Shown here: positions 8,738 to 18,823 of the stretch, in pieces
How positions within the stretch are numbered: the stretch's first letter is position 1
Layout: each line of letters begins with the position of its first letter
Source of the DNA: an uncultured Lachnospiraceae bacterium
Lineage (GTDB): Bacteria; Bacillota; Clostridia; Lachnospirales; Lachnospiraceae
Assembly (NCBI GenBank): GCA_946546945.1
Contig: CAMNOU010000006.1
Location: 1-64,000, forward strand
Reading direction: 5' to 3'
Length of the DNA stretch: 64,000 nucleotides
Made by a program: the position numbers and the translations under genes
The notes under the pieces: model-generated
What the model was told of the DNA's origin: nothing
Database searches by the model: none
The model's input: only the letters and a program-made list of their open reading frames with translations

Positions 8738-10330
8738 ATGGCCTGGTATGATGAAGCAATTTTTTATCACATTTATCCGCTTGGACTCTGCGGCGCGCCT
8801 AAGCAGAATCCTTATGGAGAGCCGGTGCACCGACTGAAGGAACTGGTTTTGTGGATCGATCATATCAAAGAGATCGGCTGCAATGCGCTTTATATCGGCC
8901 CGTTGTTTGAGTCGGTCGGACATGGTTATGAGACGACGGATTACAGGAAGCTGGATTCCAGACTGGGGACGAATGAGGATCTGAGAGAGTTCACTGCGCT
9001 CTGCCATGAAAAAGGGATCCGTGTGATCTTTGACGGTGTCTTTAACCACACCGGGCGGGATTTTTTCGCGTTTCAGGATCTGAAGAAGAACCGTGAGAAT
9101 TCCGCTTACCGGGACTGGTTCTGTCATGTGAATTTTAATGGAAACAATGAATACAATGACGGATTTTCCTATGAGAACTGGGGAGGTTATAACCTTCTGG
9201 TCAAGCTGAACCAGAGGAACCCTGAGGTGATTGCGTATATCTGTGACGTGATTCGTTTCTGGGTCAGTGAGTTTGACATAGACGGGATTCGACTGGATGC
9301 GGCCGATGTGCTGGATTTTGATTTCATGAAAGCACTGCGGTCTGTTGCAAAGGAAGTGAAAGAAGATTTCTGGCTGATGGGCGAGGTGATCCATGGAGAT
9401 TACACCCGCTGGGTGAATGAAGGAACCCTGCATTCCGTGACCAATTATCATCTTTACAAGGCGCTTTATTCAGGACACAATGATCATAATTATTTTGAAA
9501 TCGCGCACACGATCCGGAGGCAGTTCGAGACCGGGATTCAGGGAAATGGCATCAAACTTTATAATTTTGCGGACAACCATGACGTGGAGCGGATCTATAC
9601 GAAGCTGATCAATAAAGCGCACTTTGCGCCTGTTCACATTCTGCTTTATACATTGCCGGGGATCCCGTCGGTCTATTATGGTTCGGAGTTCGGGATCGAA
9701 GGGAAAAAAGAACGGTATTCGGATGATTCCCTGCGCCCGGCTCTGCATCTGGAAGAGTACAGGGACGCGGTGAAGAACAATCCCTGTACGGCGCTGATCG
9801 CGGCTCTCGGAGAGATCAGGCAGAAGACGCCGGCTCTGTCATGGGGAGATTATGCGGAACTTTGCCTGACGAACCGGCAATATGCGTTCAGCAGGAACTG
9901 GAAGGGACAGGATGTGATCATTACGGTGAATAACGATGACAACGACGCGTCTTTGACTGTTCCGGCACGGAATCAGACATATACCGGAGCGCTGTCCGGT
10001 GAAGAAGTAAAGGCGGAGGATGGCAGACTCTCTGTAAATGTCAGAGCAAATTTTGGAGAGATCTGGATACCGGATTCGGCCGGATTGGAGTTTGAGCATA
10101 CAGATGTACTGCCGGTTCCTGAAGAGATTCCCTGCTCTGACAGCCAAAGCAGCGAGCCTTTGAAGCAGGTGCCGGACAAGCCTTATGAAGAGATGTCTGT
10201 GGAAGAACTGCAGGCTGCCATTCTGCAGAAGATGGCCGTAAACGGATCGGTATCGGATCAGATGAAGCGCACGGTCACTGAGAATGTCTGGAAGGATTCT
10301 CTGTTGAACTGGGTGAAATCATTCCGGTGA
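8738..10330 (+). CDS. GH13 alpha-amylase family glycoside hydrolase
   Basis: FDGVFNHTG, DGIRLDAAD, LMGEV and FADNHDVERI catalytic regions. Confidence 0.9.
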   Translation: MAWYDEAIFYHIYPLGLCGAPKQNPYGEPVHRLKELVLWIDHIKEIGCNALYIGPLFESVGHGYETTDYRKLDSRLGTNEDLREFTALCHEKGIRVIFDGVFNHTGRDFFAFQDLKKNRENSAYRDWFCHVNFNGNNEYNDGFSYENWGGYNLLVKLNQRNPEVIAYICDVIRFWVSEFDIDGIRLDAADVLDFDFMKALRSVAKEVKEDFWLMGEVIHGDYTRWVNEGTLHSVTNYHLYKALYSGHNDHNYFEIAHTIRRQFETGIQGNGIKLYNFADNHDVERIYTKLINKAHFAPVHILLYTLPGIPSVYYGSEFGIEGKKERYSDDSLRPALHLEEYRDAVKNNPCTALIAALGEIRQKTPALSWGDYAELCLTNRQYAFSRNWKGQDVIITVNNDDNDASLTVPARNQTYTGALSGEEVKAEDGRLSVNVRANFGEIWIPDSAGLEFEHTDVLPVPEEIPCSDSQSSEPLKQVPDKPYEEMSVEELQAAILQKMAVNGSVSDQMKRTVTENVWKDSLLNWVKSFR

Positions 10331-10399
10331 AAAAAGCCGGATAAAGAAACAACGGAAAGGATTCGATGAAATGAGCATTGATCTGGATGAATGAAAGAT

Positions 10400-10445
10400 G
10401 CCGCCGCATGAATGATTGAAAAATCATTCATGCGGCGGCTTTTCT
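10400..10445. terminator. Terminator hairpin
   Basis: 18-bp perfect stem GCCGCCGCATGAATGATT-GAAA-AATCATTCATGCGGCGGC followed by ttttct. Confidence 0.85.
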
Positions 10446-10492
10446 TTGGATCAGGTTCTCAACCGGCGTATCCTCGCGAGTGAGACTTGAAC

Positions 10493-12274
10493 TTATTTTC
10501 CGAAGTAGGTATTGATACCGCTTACCAGTCCGTCGGCCAGATTGTTCAGTGTTGCGCTGTCGTGTCTGGAACACTGATTTCCAAGCTCGATATCGGTGCT
10601 GGGGATGGAACTGTAGGAGGTCTGAGTCAGATCCATCTGCATGGTTCCGCTGCCGTGAATCTTCGCGCCTTTTGACTTCAGTCCCTGCACCAGTGCGTTG
10701 GAGAGGGCATCGTCCTGCTTCCATACTTTGGAGACAGGATACATGCCTTTGATGCCGTCCGGAACGGTCAGACTGAAGCAGCCCTTGTCATAGCTGAGTC
10801 CGTCCCCGTCCCAATGCAGTGCAATATGGCAGTCGGCAACATTGTTGCAAATGACGGTGCGGGCTACGTTGTCAAGCTGTACATCGTCTCCGTCGCGGAT
10901 CATGAGCACATCGTAACCCTGTGCCAGAAGCTTTGACTTGAGCGTCTGAGCCATCTGCAGGGTGACCGTGCTCTCGCTGGTCCCGTCGTTGAAGGTCATT
11001 CCGCCGGATACGGCAACGGCTTTGGTGGCTCCCTTTGATGTGGTCCCGCCGGTAACTTTGGGACTCTTATCCGGATGACACCAGGTTTTTCTGGAGGTGC
11101 CGCCTTTCGTGCCATGGCCGGCATTGACGCCTACAATGATATTCTTCCGGTTGGAGGACGCCTTGTAGAGGACGGCGCATCCGGAATTGATTTCTGAATT
11201 GCCGGCAAATTCCCAGCTCTTATTGAGGTAGATCTGCTGACCATTCTGGTAGCTGCCGTTAACTACCTTTCCTTTTTGAATATGGTATGTTTTTCCGTTA
11301 TAAGTGACATCACCGCTGAAGCCGAAGTTCACTTTTCCCTTTTGCAGATACCAGGATCCGTTCTGGTTGGAGGCGATGCCGTTAAAGCCGAAGTTTACCT
11401 TTCCTTTTTCGATGCGCCACCAGCCGTTCCGGTTCTGGGCCACGCCGGTATAGTTAAAATCGACTCTTCCTTTTCGGATATACCACCATCCGTTTTCGTT
11501 CTGCTCTACAGAATTGCATCGGAAGTCGACCTTTCCTTTGACGATGCGCCACCAGCCGTTCTGGTTCCTGGCAATGCCGGTGTAACTGAAATCGACCTTG
11601 CCCTTGCGGATGTACCACCAGCCATTCTCGTTCTGTTCAACAGAATTGCAGCCGAAGTCTACTTTTCCGTTCTTAATGCGCCACCAGCCGTTCTGGTTTT
11701 GGGCAATGGTATTGGTAAAAAGAACATGACTCTTGCGGACGTACCACCATCCGTTTTCACCGTTGACAGTGCCGCTGATCACGCTGCTGTCCTGAAAGGT
11801 CACCTTGCCGTTTCGTAAGTACCACCAGCCGTTGGCATTCTTCGCAAATCCATTATAATGAAAATCGACCTGGCCGCCGGCATTGATGTACCACCAGCCG
11901 TTGGCATTCTGCGCGACCGTAACTTCTTTCTGAAGGACTCCATCCTTCAGATGATACCAGTTATTGTCCCACAGCTTCACGACTCCGCTCAGAGAAGACT
12001 TTTCGCCATTGACATAGTAAACGGACTGCCCGTTCACTTCTTTAAAACCCGTTGTTCTGTCTTCTGCCGGATTGTTGTCTGCAGAAGTACCGGTATCCTC
12101 TGCCGGATCTGTTTTGGGGCTATCCGCAACAGTGGCTGCGGGGATTTCTTCCGGATCGTTCACTTCGGTGACGGTTTCCTGAGGGGGGACTGACGACGGC
12201 TCTGCGGCAGAAGCAAAGGTCAGAGTCGAGACAGTCAGTGTCATTGCAAATAAAAGGACGGACATTTTTTTCAT
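10493..12274 (-). CDS. Secreted N-acetylmuramoyl-L-alanine amidase (Amidase_3) with cell-wall-binding-like NGWW repeats
   Basis: Signal peptide [24 protein letters not shown]; about 9 NGWW(Y/R)I repeats; VGVNAGHG and [10 protein letters not shown]. Confidence 0.85.
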   Translation of the reverse strand: MKKMSVLLFAMTLTVSTLTFASAAEPSSVPPQETVTEVNDPEEIPAATVADSPKTDPAEDTGTSADNNPAEDRTTGFKEVNGQSVYYVNGEKSSLSGVVKLWDNNWYHLKDGVLQKEVTVAQNANGWWYINAGGQVDFHYNGFAKNANGWWYLRNGKVTFQDSSVISGTVNGENGWWYVRKSHVLFTNTIAQNQNGWWRIKNGKVDFGCNSVEQNENGWWYIRKGKVDFSYTGIARNQNGWWRIVKGKVDFRCNSVEQNENGWWYIRKGRVDFNYTGVAQNRNGWWRIEKGKVNFGFNGIASNQNGSWYLQKGKVNFGFSGDVTYNGKTYHIQKGKVVNGSYQNGQQIYLNKSWEFAGNSEINSGCAVLYKASSNRKNIIVGVNAGHGTKGGTSRKTWCHPDKSPKVTGGTTSKGATKAVAVSGGMTFNDGTSESTVTLQMAQTLKSKLLAQGYDVLMIRDGDDVQLDNVARTVICNNVADCHIALHWDGDGLSYDKGCFSLTVPDGIKGMYPVSKVWKQDDALSNALVQGLKSKGAKIHGSGTMQMDLTQTSYSSIPSTDIELGNQCSRHDSATLNNLADGLVSGINTYFGK

Positions 12275-12386
12275 AGGTATTCTCCATTTCCTTTCAAAAT
12301 CTTTTGATGTGTTATTCATTATAGTTTATCCGGAAGAATTGTGCAATGCGTTCTCTTCTTTTTTAATCCGCCCGGGGCGCGCCGGA

Positions 12387-13199
12387 TTACTTCAGGCACT
12401 TCTTCTCAATCCACACCAGTGCCTGATACAGCCCCAGAGCGATGAGGCACAGGATGACGATGCCGAGGATGATCCAGTCCAGTTTGAATATCTGGCTTCC
12501 GTATATGATCATGTATCCGAGCCCCCGCCTGGAGGAGATAAATTCCCCGATGATGACGCCGACCAGACACAGACCGATGTCTACTTTCATGATGGAAAAG
12601 AGATTCGGGATGTTGGAGGGCAGTACGACCCGGGACAGGATATTTCTGCGGGTTCCGCCAAGAGTCCGGATCAGCTTGATCTGGTTGGGGTCCACATCCA
12701 TGAAGCCGCGGTACAGGCTCAGGATGGACCCGAAGATGGCTACGGACAGACCGGTAACGATAATCGTTCTGCAGCCGGATCCAAGCCAGACGATCAGCAG
12801 AGGGGCAAGCGCGGATTTCGGAAGACTGTTCAGTACGACCATGCAGGGCTCGGAGGTTTCGGAAAGGGTTCTGTTTGACCACAGAAGGATTGTGATCAGA
12901 AGTGTGAGCGCGATGACGAGGCCGAAGCTTACAAGAGTCTCCAGTAAGGTGATGCTGATATGCTGCCAGATGGACCCGTCCAGAATCATGGATTTCAGGC
13001 AGAGGAGGAGTCTGGAGGGGCTGCTGAAGATAAAGCTGTCGATCCATCCGAAATCTGCGGCTGTCTCCCAGAGAATGAGAAATGCGGCAAAGGAAAGGAT
13101 GCGGAGCAGACGGATCTTTCTTGTGTGCCTTTTCTGATTTTTTAAAAATTGTTCCTGATGCCAGGATGCGGGGGCCTGATTATTCGGCGGCTGTATCAT
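12387..13199 (-). CDS. ABC transporter permease (SsuC/TauC/ThiX-like)
   Basis: LNSLPKSALAPLLIVWLGSG and IIGEFISSRRGLGYMI. Confidence 0.87.
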   Translation of the reverse strand: MIQPPNNQAPASWHQEQFLKNQKRHTRKIRLLRILSFAAFLILWETAADFGWIDSFIFSSPSRLLLCLKSMILDGSIWQHISITLLETLVSFGLVIALTLLITILLWSNRTLSETSEPCMVVLNSLPKSALAPLLIVWLGSGCRTIIVTGLSVAIFGSILSLYRGFMDVDPNQIKLIRTLGGTRRNILSRVVLPSNIPNLFSIMKVDIGLCLVGVIIGEFISSRRGLGYMIIYGSQIFKLDWIILGIVILCLIALGLYQALVWIEKKCLK

Positions 13200-13956
13200 G
13201 ATGCAGTTCCTCCCAGAGAATATTTTGATAATCTTTAAATGAAGAGTGGCTCCGCCTTTCGAGGGGAGTCAGATCCGAAGGCAGATCGATGATCAGTTCC
13301 TTTCTGATTCTGCCGGGGCGGCTGCTTAAGACCAGGACCCGGCTGGCGAGGCTGACCGCTTCGGAAAGGTCGTGGGTGACAAGGATCGCAGTTTTTTTCT
13401 GTTTTGAGATGATCTTGCCGATATCATTTCCGACGGTGAGCCTTGTCTGATAATCCAGCGCGGAGAATGGCTCATCGAGCAGCAGAAGATCCGGCTTTAA
13501 CACGAGGGTCCGTATGAGAGCGGCCCGCTGGCGCATCCCTCCGGACAGCTCGTGAGGCCTGGCATTTTCAAAGGAACCGAGCCCGTACTGGTTCAGAAGC
13601 GTTTTCGCGTAACGGATTGTTTCACCGGTCAGCTGATGACGGATCTGCAGACCCAGCAGGACGTTTTTCAGAATCGTGCGCCATTCCAGCAGATAATCCT
13701 GCTGGAGCATGTAGCCGATCCGGAGTCTGCTTTGCGGGGACAGAGGCTTTCCGTTGAACAGGATGTTTCCGGTTTCCGGGGTGATCAGACCGCAAAGCAG
13801 GTTCAGGAGCGTGGATTTCCCGCAGCCGCTGGGACCGACGATGGCGATAAATTCGCCCAAAGATACAGAAAAGGTAATGTCAGACAAGGCGGGGATCCCG
13901 CCCTGCATGGTATGGTAAGTGTAGCTTACCTGTTTTATTTCAAAGATGGGGTGCAT
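13180..13956 (-). CDS. ABC transporter ATP-binding protein (SsuB/TauB-like)
   Basis: Walker A GPSGCGKST, signature LSGGMRQRAAL, Walker B LLLLDEPFSALD; internal start 13956 preferred over the 394-aa ORF. Confidence 0.88.
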   Translation of the reverse strand: MHPIFEIKQVSYTYHTMQGGIPALSDITFSVSLGEFIAIVGPSGCGKSTLLNLLCGLITPETGNILFNGKPLSPQSRLRIGYMLQQDYLLEWRTILKNVLLGLQIRHQLTGETIRYAKTLLNQYGLGSFENARPHELSGGMRQRAALIRTLVLKPDLLLLDEPFSALDYQTRLTVGNDIGKIISKQKKTAILVTHDLSEAVSLASRVLVLSSRPGRIRKELIIDLPSDLTPLERRSHSSFKDYQNILWEELHHDTAAE

Positions 13957-14014
13957 AAAAAACTCCATTGTTTTCCGGTATATATTAAAGTATGAAAAGA
14001 AATAGATTGTGCTA

Positions 14015-14043
14015 TTGTCAAATGAATCTGAATCAGATACAAT
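14015..14043 (+). promoter_or_regulatory. queH promoter
   Basis: TTGTCA (14015-14020)-N17-TACAAT (14038-14043), 10 bp before the ATG. Confidence 0.6.
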
Positions 14044-14052
14044 AATTAAATT

Positions 14053-14706
14053 ATGAATGTAAATTATCAGAAGGAACTGGACAGAAAAATTGAAGAACTG
14101 GTCCGCGCAGACCATGTGCCGCGTCTGTTGCTGCACAGTTGCTGCGCACCCTGCAGCAGTTACGTGCTGGAGTATCTGTCTGCGTATTTTGAGATTACCG
14201 TTTTCTATTATAATCCGAATATTACGGATCGGGCGGAGTACGAAAGACGTGTGGAAGAGCAGAAATCTCTGATCGCGCGCCTGCCTGCCGGACATCCGGT
14301 ATCCTTTGCGGAAGGCCCCTGGCAGCCGGCTGCTTTTTTTGATGCCGTGAAGGGAGTTGAGCATATTCCGGAGGGAGGAGAGCGATGCTTTCGCTGTTTC
14401 GAGCTGCGTCTGAATGAAACGGCCAGACTGGCTCAGCAGGAAAAGTTTGATTACTTTACAACGACGCTTACCATCAGTCCGCTGAAGAATGCAGCGATGT
14501 TAAATGAAATCGGAGAGAAAGCGGCAGCCCGCTTTGAAGGAACCTGTTTTCTGAATTCGGATTTCAAAAAGAAGAACGGATATAAGCGTTCGACAGAACT
14601 GTCAAAAGAATACGGACTGTACAGGCAGGATTACTGCGGGTGTATTTTTTCCAAAAGGGAAAGAGAAGAAAAAAAGAGAAAAAGTGAAGGACACACAGAA
14701 GAATAA
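14053..14706 (+). CDS. queH: Epoxyqueuosine reductase QueH
   Basis: LLLHSCCAPCSSYVLEYL, FYYNPNI, CFRCFELRL, YCGCIFS. Confidence 0.9.
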   Translation: MNVNYQKELDRKIEELVRADHVPRLLLHSCCAPCSSYVLEYLSAYFEITVFYYNPNITDRAEYERRVEEQKSLIARLPAGHPVSFAEGPWQPAAFFDAVKGVEHIPEGGERCFRCFELRLNETARLAQQEKFDYFTTTLTISPLKNAAMLNEIGEKAAARFEGTCFLNSDFKKKNGYKRSTELSKEYGLYRQDYCGCIFSKREREEKKRKSEGHTEE

Positions 14707-14721
14707 AAGGAGGATGACAGA

Positions 14722-16101
14722 ATGGCTCAGTTATGGGGAGGACGCTTTACAAAGGATACCGATCAGCTGGTGTACAATTTCAACGCGTCGATTTCTTTTG
14801 ACCAGAAGTTTTATAAGCAGGACATAGAAGGCAGTATTGCCCATGTGACCATGCTCGGCAGGCAGGGAATCCTGACCGGGGAGGAGATGAATGAGATCAT
14901 CCGGACGCTGAAGGAGATCCGTGCGGATGTGGATGCCGGAAAGCTTCCGATTACGGAGGAGTATGAAGATATCCACAGCTTTGTGGAGGCAAATCTGATC
15001 GACCGTCTCGGAGATACCGGAAAGAAGCTTCATACCGGGCGGAGCAGAAACGATCAGGTCGCGCTGGACATGCGGCTTTATACAAGACAGGAAGTGCTGG
15101 ATACGGATGCGCTGTTAAAAAATCTGCTGAAAGAACTGCTTGTCATCATGGAGGAGAATACAGAGACGATCATGCCCGGCTTTACACATCTGCAGAAGGC
15201 ACAGCCGGTGACCCTGGCGCATCATGTGGGAGCGTATTTTGAGATGTTCAAACGCGACCGCGGACGTCTCCACGATATCTATGAGCGCATGAATTACTGC
15301 CCGCTCGGCGCCGGTGCGCTTGCGGGGACGACCTATCCGCTGGACCGGGAGCTGACGGCAGAACTTCTCGGATTCTACGGGCCGACGCTGAACAGTATGG
15401 ATTCGGTGTCCGACCGGGATTATCTGATCGAATTCCTGAGCGCGCTCGCGACTGTGATGATGCACCTGAGCCGTTTTTGCGAGGAAATCATCATCTGGAA
15501 TTCCAATGAATACCAGTTCGTGGAGATTGATGATGCATACAGTACGGGAAGCAGTATCATGCCCCAGAAAAAGAATCCCGACATCGCGGAGCTGGTGCGC
15601 GGAAAAACAGGGCGGGTGTATGGCGCTCTGAATGCGATTCTGACAACGATGAAAGGGCTTCCGCTGGCATATAACAAAGATATGCAGGAGGATAAGGAGT
15701 TGACCTTCGATGCGATCGATACTGTGAAAGGCTGCCTGGCACTCTTTTGCGGCATGATTTCCACGATGAAGTTCAACAGAAAGATCATGAAAAAAAGTGC
15801 GAATAACGGATTCACAAACGCGACCGATGCGGCGGATTATCTCGTTAACCACGGTGTACCCTTCCGGGACGCGCATGGGATCGTTGGCCGGATCGTACTG
15901 TATTGTATAGAGAAGGATATGGCAATTGATGACATGTCTTTAGAAGAGCTCAAAGCCATCAGCCCGGTTTTTGAGGAGGACATCTATGACGCGATCTCCA
16001 TGGAAACCTGTGTCAATAAGCGGCTGACCATCGGTGCGCCCGGGAAAGAAGCAATGGAGCGGGTGATTGCGCTGGAGAAGGATTATCTGGAGAACAATTG
16101 A
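14722..16101 (+). CDS. argH: Argininosuccinate lyase
   Basis: [33 protein letters not shown]. Confidence 0.96.
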   Translation: MAQLWGGRFTKDTDQLVYNFNASISFDQKFYKQDIEGSIAHVTMLGRQGILTGEEMNEIIRTLKEIRADVDAGKLPITEEYEDIHSFVEANLIDRLGDTGKKLHTGRSRNDQVALDMRLYTRQEVLDTDALLKNLLKELLVIMEENTETIMPGFTHLQKAQPVTLAHHVGAYFEMFKRDRGRLHDIYERMNYCPLGAGALAGTTYPLDRELTAELLGFYGPTLNSMDSVSDRDYLIEFLSALATVMMHLSRFCEEIIIWNSNEYQFVEIDDAYSTGSSIMPQKKNPDIAELVRGKTGRVYGALNAILTTMKGLPLAYNKDMQEDKELTFDAIDTVKGCLALFCGMISTMKFNRKIMKKSANNGFTNATDAADYLVNHGVPFRDAHGIVGRIVLYCIEKDMAIDDMSLEELKAISPVFEEDIYDAISMETCVNKRLTIGAPGKEAMERVIALEKDYLENN

Positions 16102-16235
16102 TATAAAGATCTTTTTTGGGGTTGCTTTTTTTCAGAAATAGGCGTAATATATCGTAGGTAAAGACAAGTGTTCGTGATACGCGGACAAATCTTGAGAGTT
16201 GTAACAGCTGTTCATAAAAAATGGAGGATACTGAT

Positions 16236-17327
16236 ATGGATCAGAAATTAAAAGTAGGTATTTTGGGCGGAACCGGCATGGTCGGACAAAGATTCATCTC
16301 TCTTCTGGAGAATCATCCCTGGTTTGAGGTGACAACCATCGCAGCAAGTTCCCGTTCTGCGGGGAAACGCTATGAGGATGCCATCGGTGACCGCTGGAAA
16401 ATTGACATCCCGATGCCGGAAGCAGTGAAAGATATCATTGTCATGAACGTCAATGAGGTGGAGAAAGTCGCAGCACAGGTGGATTTTGTGTTCAGTGCCG
16501 TGGATATGACCAAGGAAGAGATCAGGGCTATCGAGGAAGCATATGCAAAGACGGAGACCCCTGTTGTTTCGAACAACAGCGCGCACCGCTGGACGCCGGA
16601 TGTCCCGATGGTGGTTCCCGAGATCAATCCGGAGCATATGAAGGTCATTGAATATCAGAAGAAGCGTCTGGGCACGACCCGCGGTTTTATTGCCGTGAAG
16701 CCCAACTGCTCGATCCAGGCATATTCTCCTGCCCTGACCGCATGGAGGGAGTTTGAGCCCTATGAAGTTGTGGCAACGACCTATCAGGCAATTTCCGGCG
16801 CCGGCAAGACATTCAAAGACTGGCCGGAGATGGTGGGCAATATCATCCCTTACATCGGCGGCGAGGAAGAAAAGTCCGAGAAAGAACCGCTTCGTCTCTG
16901 GGGATCCGTTGATCCGGTCAAGGGTGAGATCGTTCCGGCCTCTTTACCGGTCATCACATGCCAGTGCGTGCGTGTACCTGTACTGAACGGCCACACGGCA
17001 GCGGTATTTGTAAAATTCAGAGAGAAACCGACGAAACAGCAGCTGATCGACGCGCTGGTGAACTTCAGCGGCCAGCCGCAGGAACTGAATCTTCCGAGTG
17101 CTCCGAAGCATTATATCCAGTATCTGGAGGAGGAGAACCGTCCGCAGGTGGCACTGGATGTAGATTATGAGAACGGAATGGGAGTCAGCATCGGACGTCT
17201 TCGCGAGGATACCGTCTATGACTGGAAATTCATCGGACTGGCGCACAATACAATCCGAGGTGCAGCAGGCGGAGCCGTTCTCTGTGCAGAACTTCTGACT
17301 GCAAAGGGGTATATCAGCAGGAAATAA
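16236..17327 (+). CDS. asd: Aspartate-semialdehyde dehydrogenase
   Basis: VGILGGTGMVGQRFI, KPNCSIQAY, YQAISGAG. Confidence 0.94.
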   Translation: MDQKLKVGILGGTGMVGQRFISLLENHPWFEVTTIAASSRSAGKRYEDAIGDRWKIDIPMPEAVKDIIVMNVNEVEKVAAQVDFVFSAVDMTKEEIRAIEEAYAKTETPVVSNNSAHRWTPDVPMVVPEINPEHMKVIEYQKKRLGTTRGFIAVKPNCSIQAYSPALTAWREFEPYEVVATTYQAISGAGKTFKDWPEMVGNIIPYIGGEEEKSEKEPLRLWGSVDPVKGEIVPASLPVITCQCVRVPVLNGHTAAVFVKFREKPTKQQLIDALVNFSGQPQELNLPSAPKHYIQYLEEENRPQVALDVDYENGMGVSIGRLREDTVYDWKFIGLAHNTIRGAAGGAVLCAELLTAKGYISRK

Positions 17328-17352
17328 TCTCCCCTTATTAGGATAGTTAGTG

Positions 17353-17382
17353 TTGACAATCTTAAGGACAGCTCAATATAAT
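17353..17382 (+). promoter_or_regulatory. Promoter for hydF and the nitrogenase-like/hyp operon
   Basis: TTGACA (17353-17358)-N18-TATAAT (17377-17382). Confidence 0.65.
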
Positions 17383-17496
17383 AAAACATATGAAAGATGT
17401 GACAGCAGTCATGAATCTGACCGTAAAGGTATCTGATCTTTTCAAGGATTCCTGAGGGGAAAGACAAGTGCGTGTGACATGGATGTGTTTATGTTA

Positions 17497-17528
17497 CCCT
17501 TGTGCCCTTTTCAGGCACAGGGGTTTTT
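17497..17528 (+). terminator. Intrinsic terminator-like hairpin in the hydF leader
   Basis: cccttgtgcc...ggcacagggg hairpin followed by ttttttt, about 17 nt before the hydF ATG. Confidence 0.65.
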
Positions 17529-17544
17529 TTGAGGAGAAAAAAAG

Positions 17545-18771
17545 ATGAGTCTGAACAGTACACCAGGCGCCAACCGTGTTCATATCGGTTTTTTCGGCGT
17601 CCGCAACGCGGGAAAGTCCAGTGTCGTCAATGCCGTGACGGGGCAGGATCTCGCAATTGTATCCGATACGAAGGGAACCACGACGGATCCGGTCTCAAAA
17701 TCTATGGAACTTTTGCCCATCGGGCCGGTGGTCATTATCGATACGCCGGGATTTGATGACGAGGGCAGTCTGGGAGAACTGCGTGTCAGGAAGACAAAAC
17801 AGGTACTGAACCGGACGGATATTGCAGTTCTCGTTGTGGATGCTTCGGAAGGGTTGAAAACGGCAGACAGGGAAATGCTGGAATTGTTCCGCCAGAAGGA
17901 TATTCCGTATGTGATTGCCTATAATAAATCGGATCTTCTGGAACAGGAGCCAAAGCAGGAAAAAGAGGCTGGCAAAGAGGAAACCGGAGAACATGAAATC
18001 TATGTCAGCGCTCTGGAAAAGAAAAATATTTATGAGCTGAAGGAAATGATCGGACGGACCGCGAAGAATCCGGGCAGCCGGGTTGAGATCGTGGGCGATC
18101 TGATCAGCCCGGGAGATCTGCTTGTGCTGGTCGTTCCGATTGATACGGCTGCGCCGAGGGGGAGACTGATCCTGCCGCAGCAGCAGACGATCCGTGATAT
18201 CCTGGATTCCGGAGCTGCCGCGGTTGTTGTGCGGGATGCGGAATTGAAGGATACCCTGGAAACGCTGGGGAAGAAACCGGCTATGGTGATTACGGACAGT
18301 CAGGTATTTCAGAAGGTTTCCAGAATTGTGCCGCAGGATATTCTGCTTACTTCTTTTTCCATCCTGATGGCCCGCTATAAAGGATTTCTCGACGTGGCCG
18401 TACAGGGCGTCCGGGCTGTCGAGACGCTGAAAGACGGCGACCGGGTCCTGATCAGTGAGGGATGTACGCATCACAGACAGTGTGAGGACATCGGGACTGT
18501 CAAGATACCGGCATGGCTGAAGGAATATACCGGGAAAGAGATTTCCTTTGAAACCAGTTCCGGAACCGGATTTGAGGAGGATCTGACTCCTTATCATATG
18601 GTCATCCACTGCGGGGGCTGCATGCTCAATGAGCGGGAGATGAAGTACCGGATGAAATGTGCCGTGGATCAGGGAGTTCCGTTCACGAACTACGGGATCT
18701 TTATTGCATATGTGCATGGGATACTGAAACGCAGCGTGGAGATCTTTCCGCACTTATATGAACAATTCTGA
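17545..18771 (+). CDS. hydF: [FeFe] hydrogenase H-cluster maturation GTPase HydF
   Basis: GxxxxGKS FFGVRNAGKSSVVNAV, GTTTDPVSKSMEL, DTPGFDD, C-terminal CTHHRQCEDIG and HCGGCMLN. Confidence 0.94.
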   Translation: MSLNSTPGANRVHIGFFGVRNAGKSSVVNAVTGQDLAIVSDTKGTTTDPVSKSMELLPIGPVVIIDTPGFDDEGSLGELRVRKTKQVLNRTDIAVLVVDASEGLKTADREMLELFRQKDIPYVIAYNKSDLLEQEPKQEKEAGKEETGEHEIYVSALEKKNIYELKEMIGRTAKNPGSRVEIVGDLISPGDLLVLVVPIDTAAPRGRLILPQQQTIRDILDSGAAAVVVRDAELKDTLETLGKKPAMVITDSQVFQKVSRIVPQDILLTSFSILMARYKGFLDVAVQGVRAVETLKDGDRVLISEGCTHHRQCEDIGTVKIPAWLKEYTGKEISFETSSGTGFEEDLTPYHMVIHCGGCMLNEREMKYRMKCAVDQGVPFTNYGIFIAYVHGILKRSVEIFPHLYEQF

Positions 18772-18823
18772 GAGCAGGCCGGCGGCATTCAGCCGTCTGT
18801 ACGGCAGCCGGATGAGGTGAGAG

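Noticed and set aside
11276-11818. 180-aa plus-strand ORF across the amidase repeats
   Set aside because: Antisense shadow of the NGWW repeat region; no RBS or recognisable domain.
13957-14364. N-terminal extension of the ABC ATPase ORF to 14364
   Set aside because: The extension runs through the divergent promoter and into queH on the other strand; the ABC domain begins at MHPIFEIKQV (13956).
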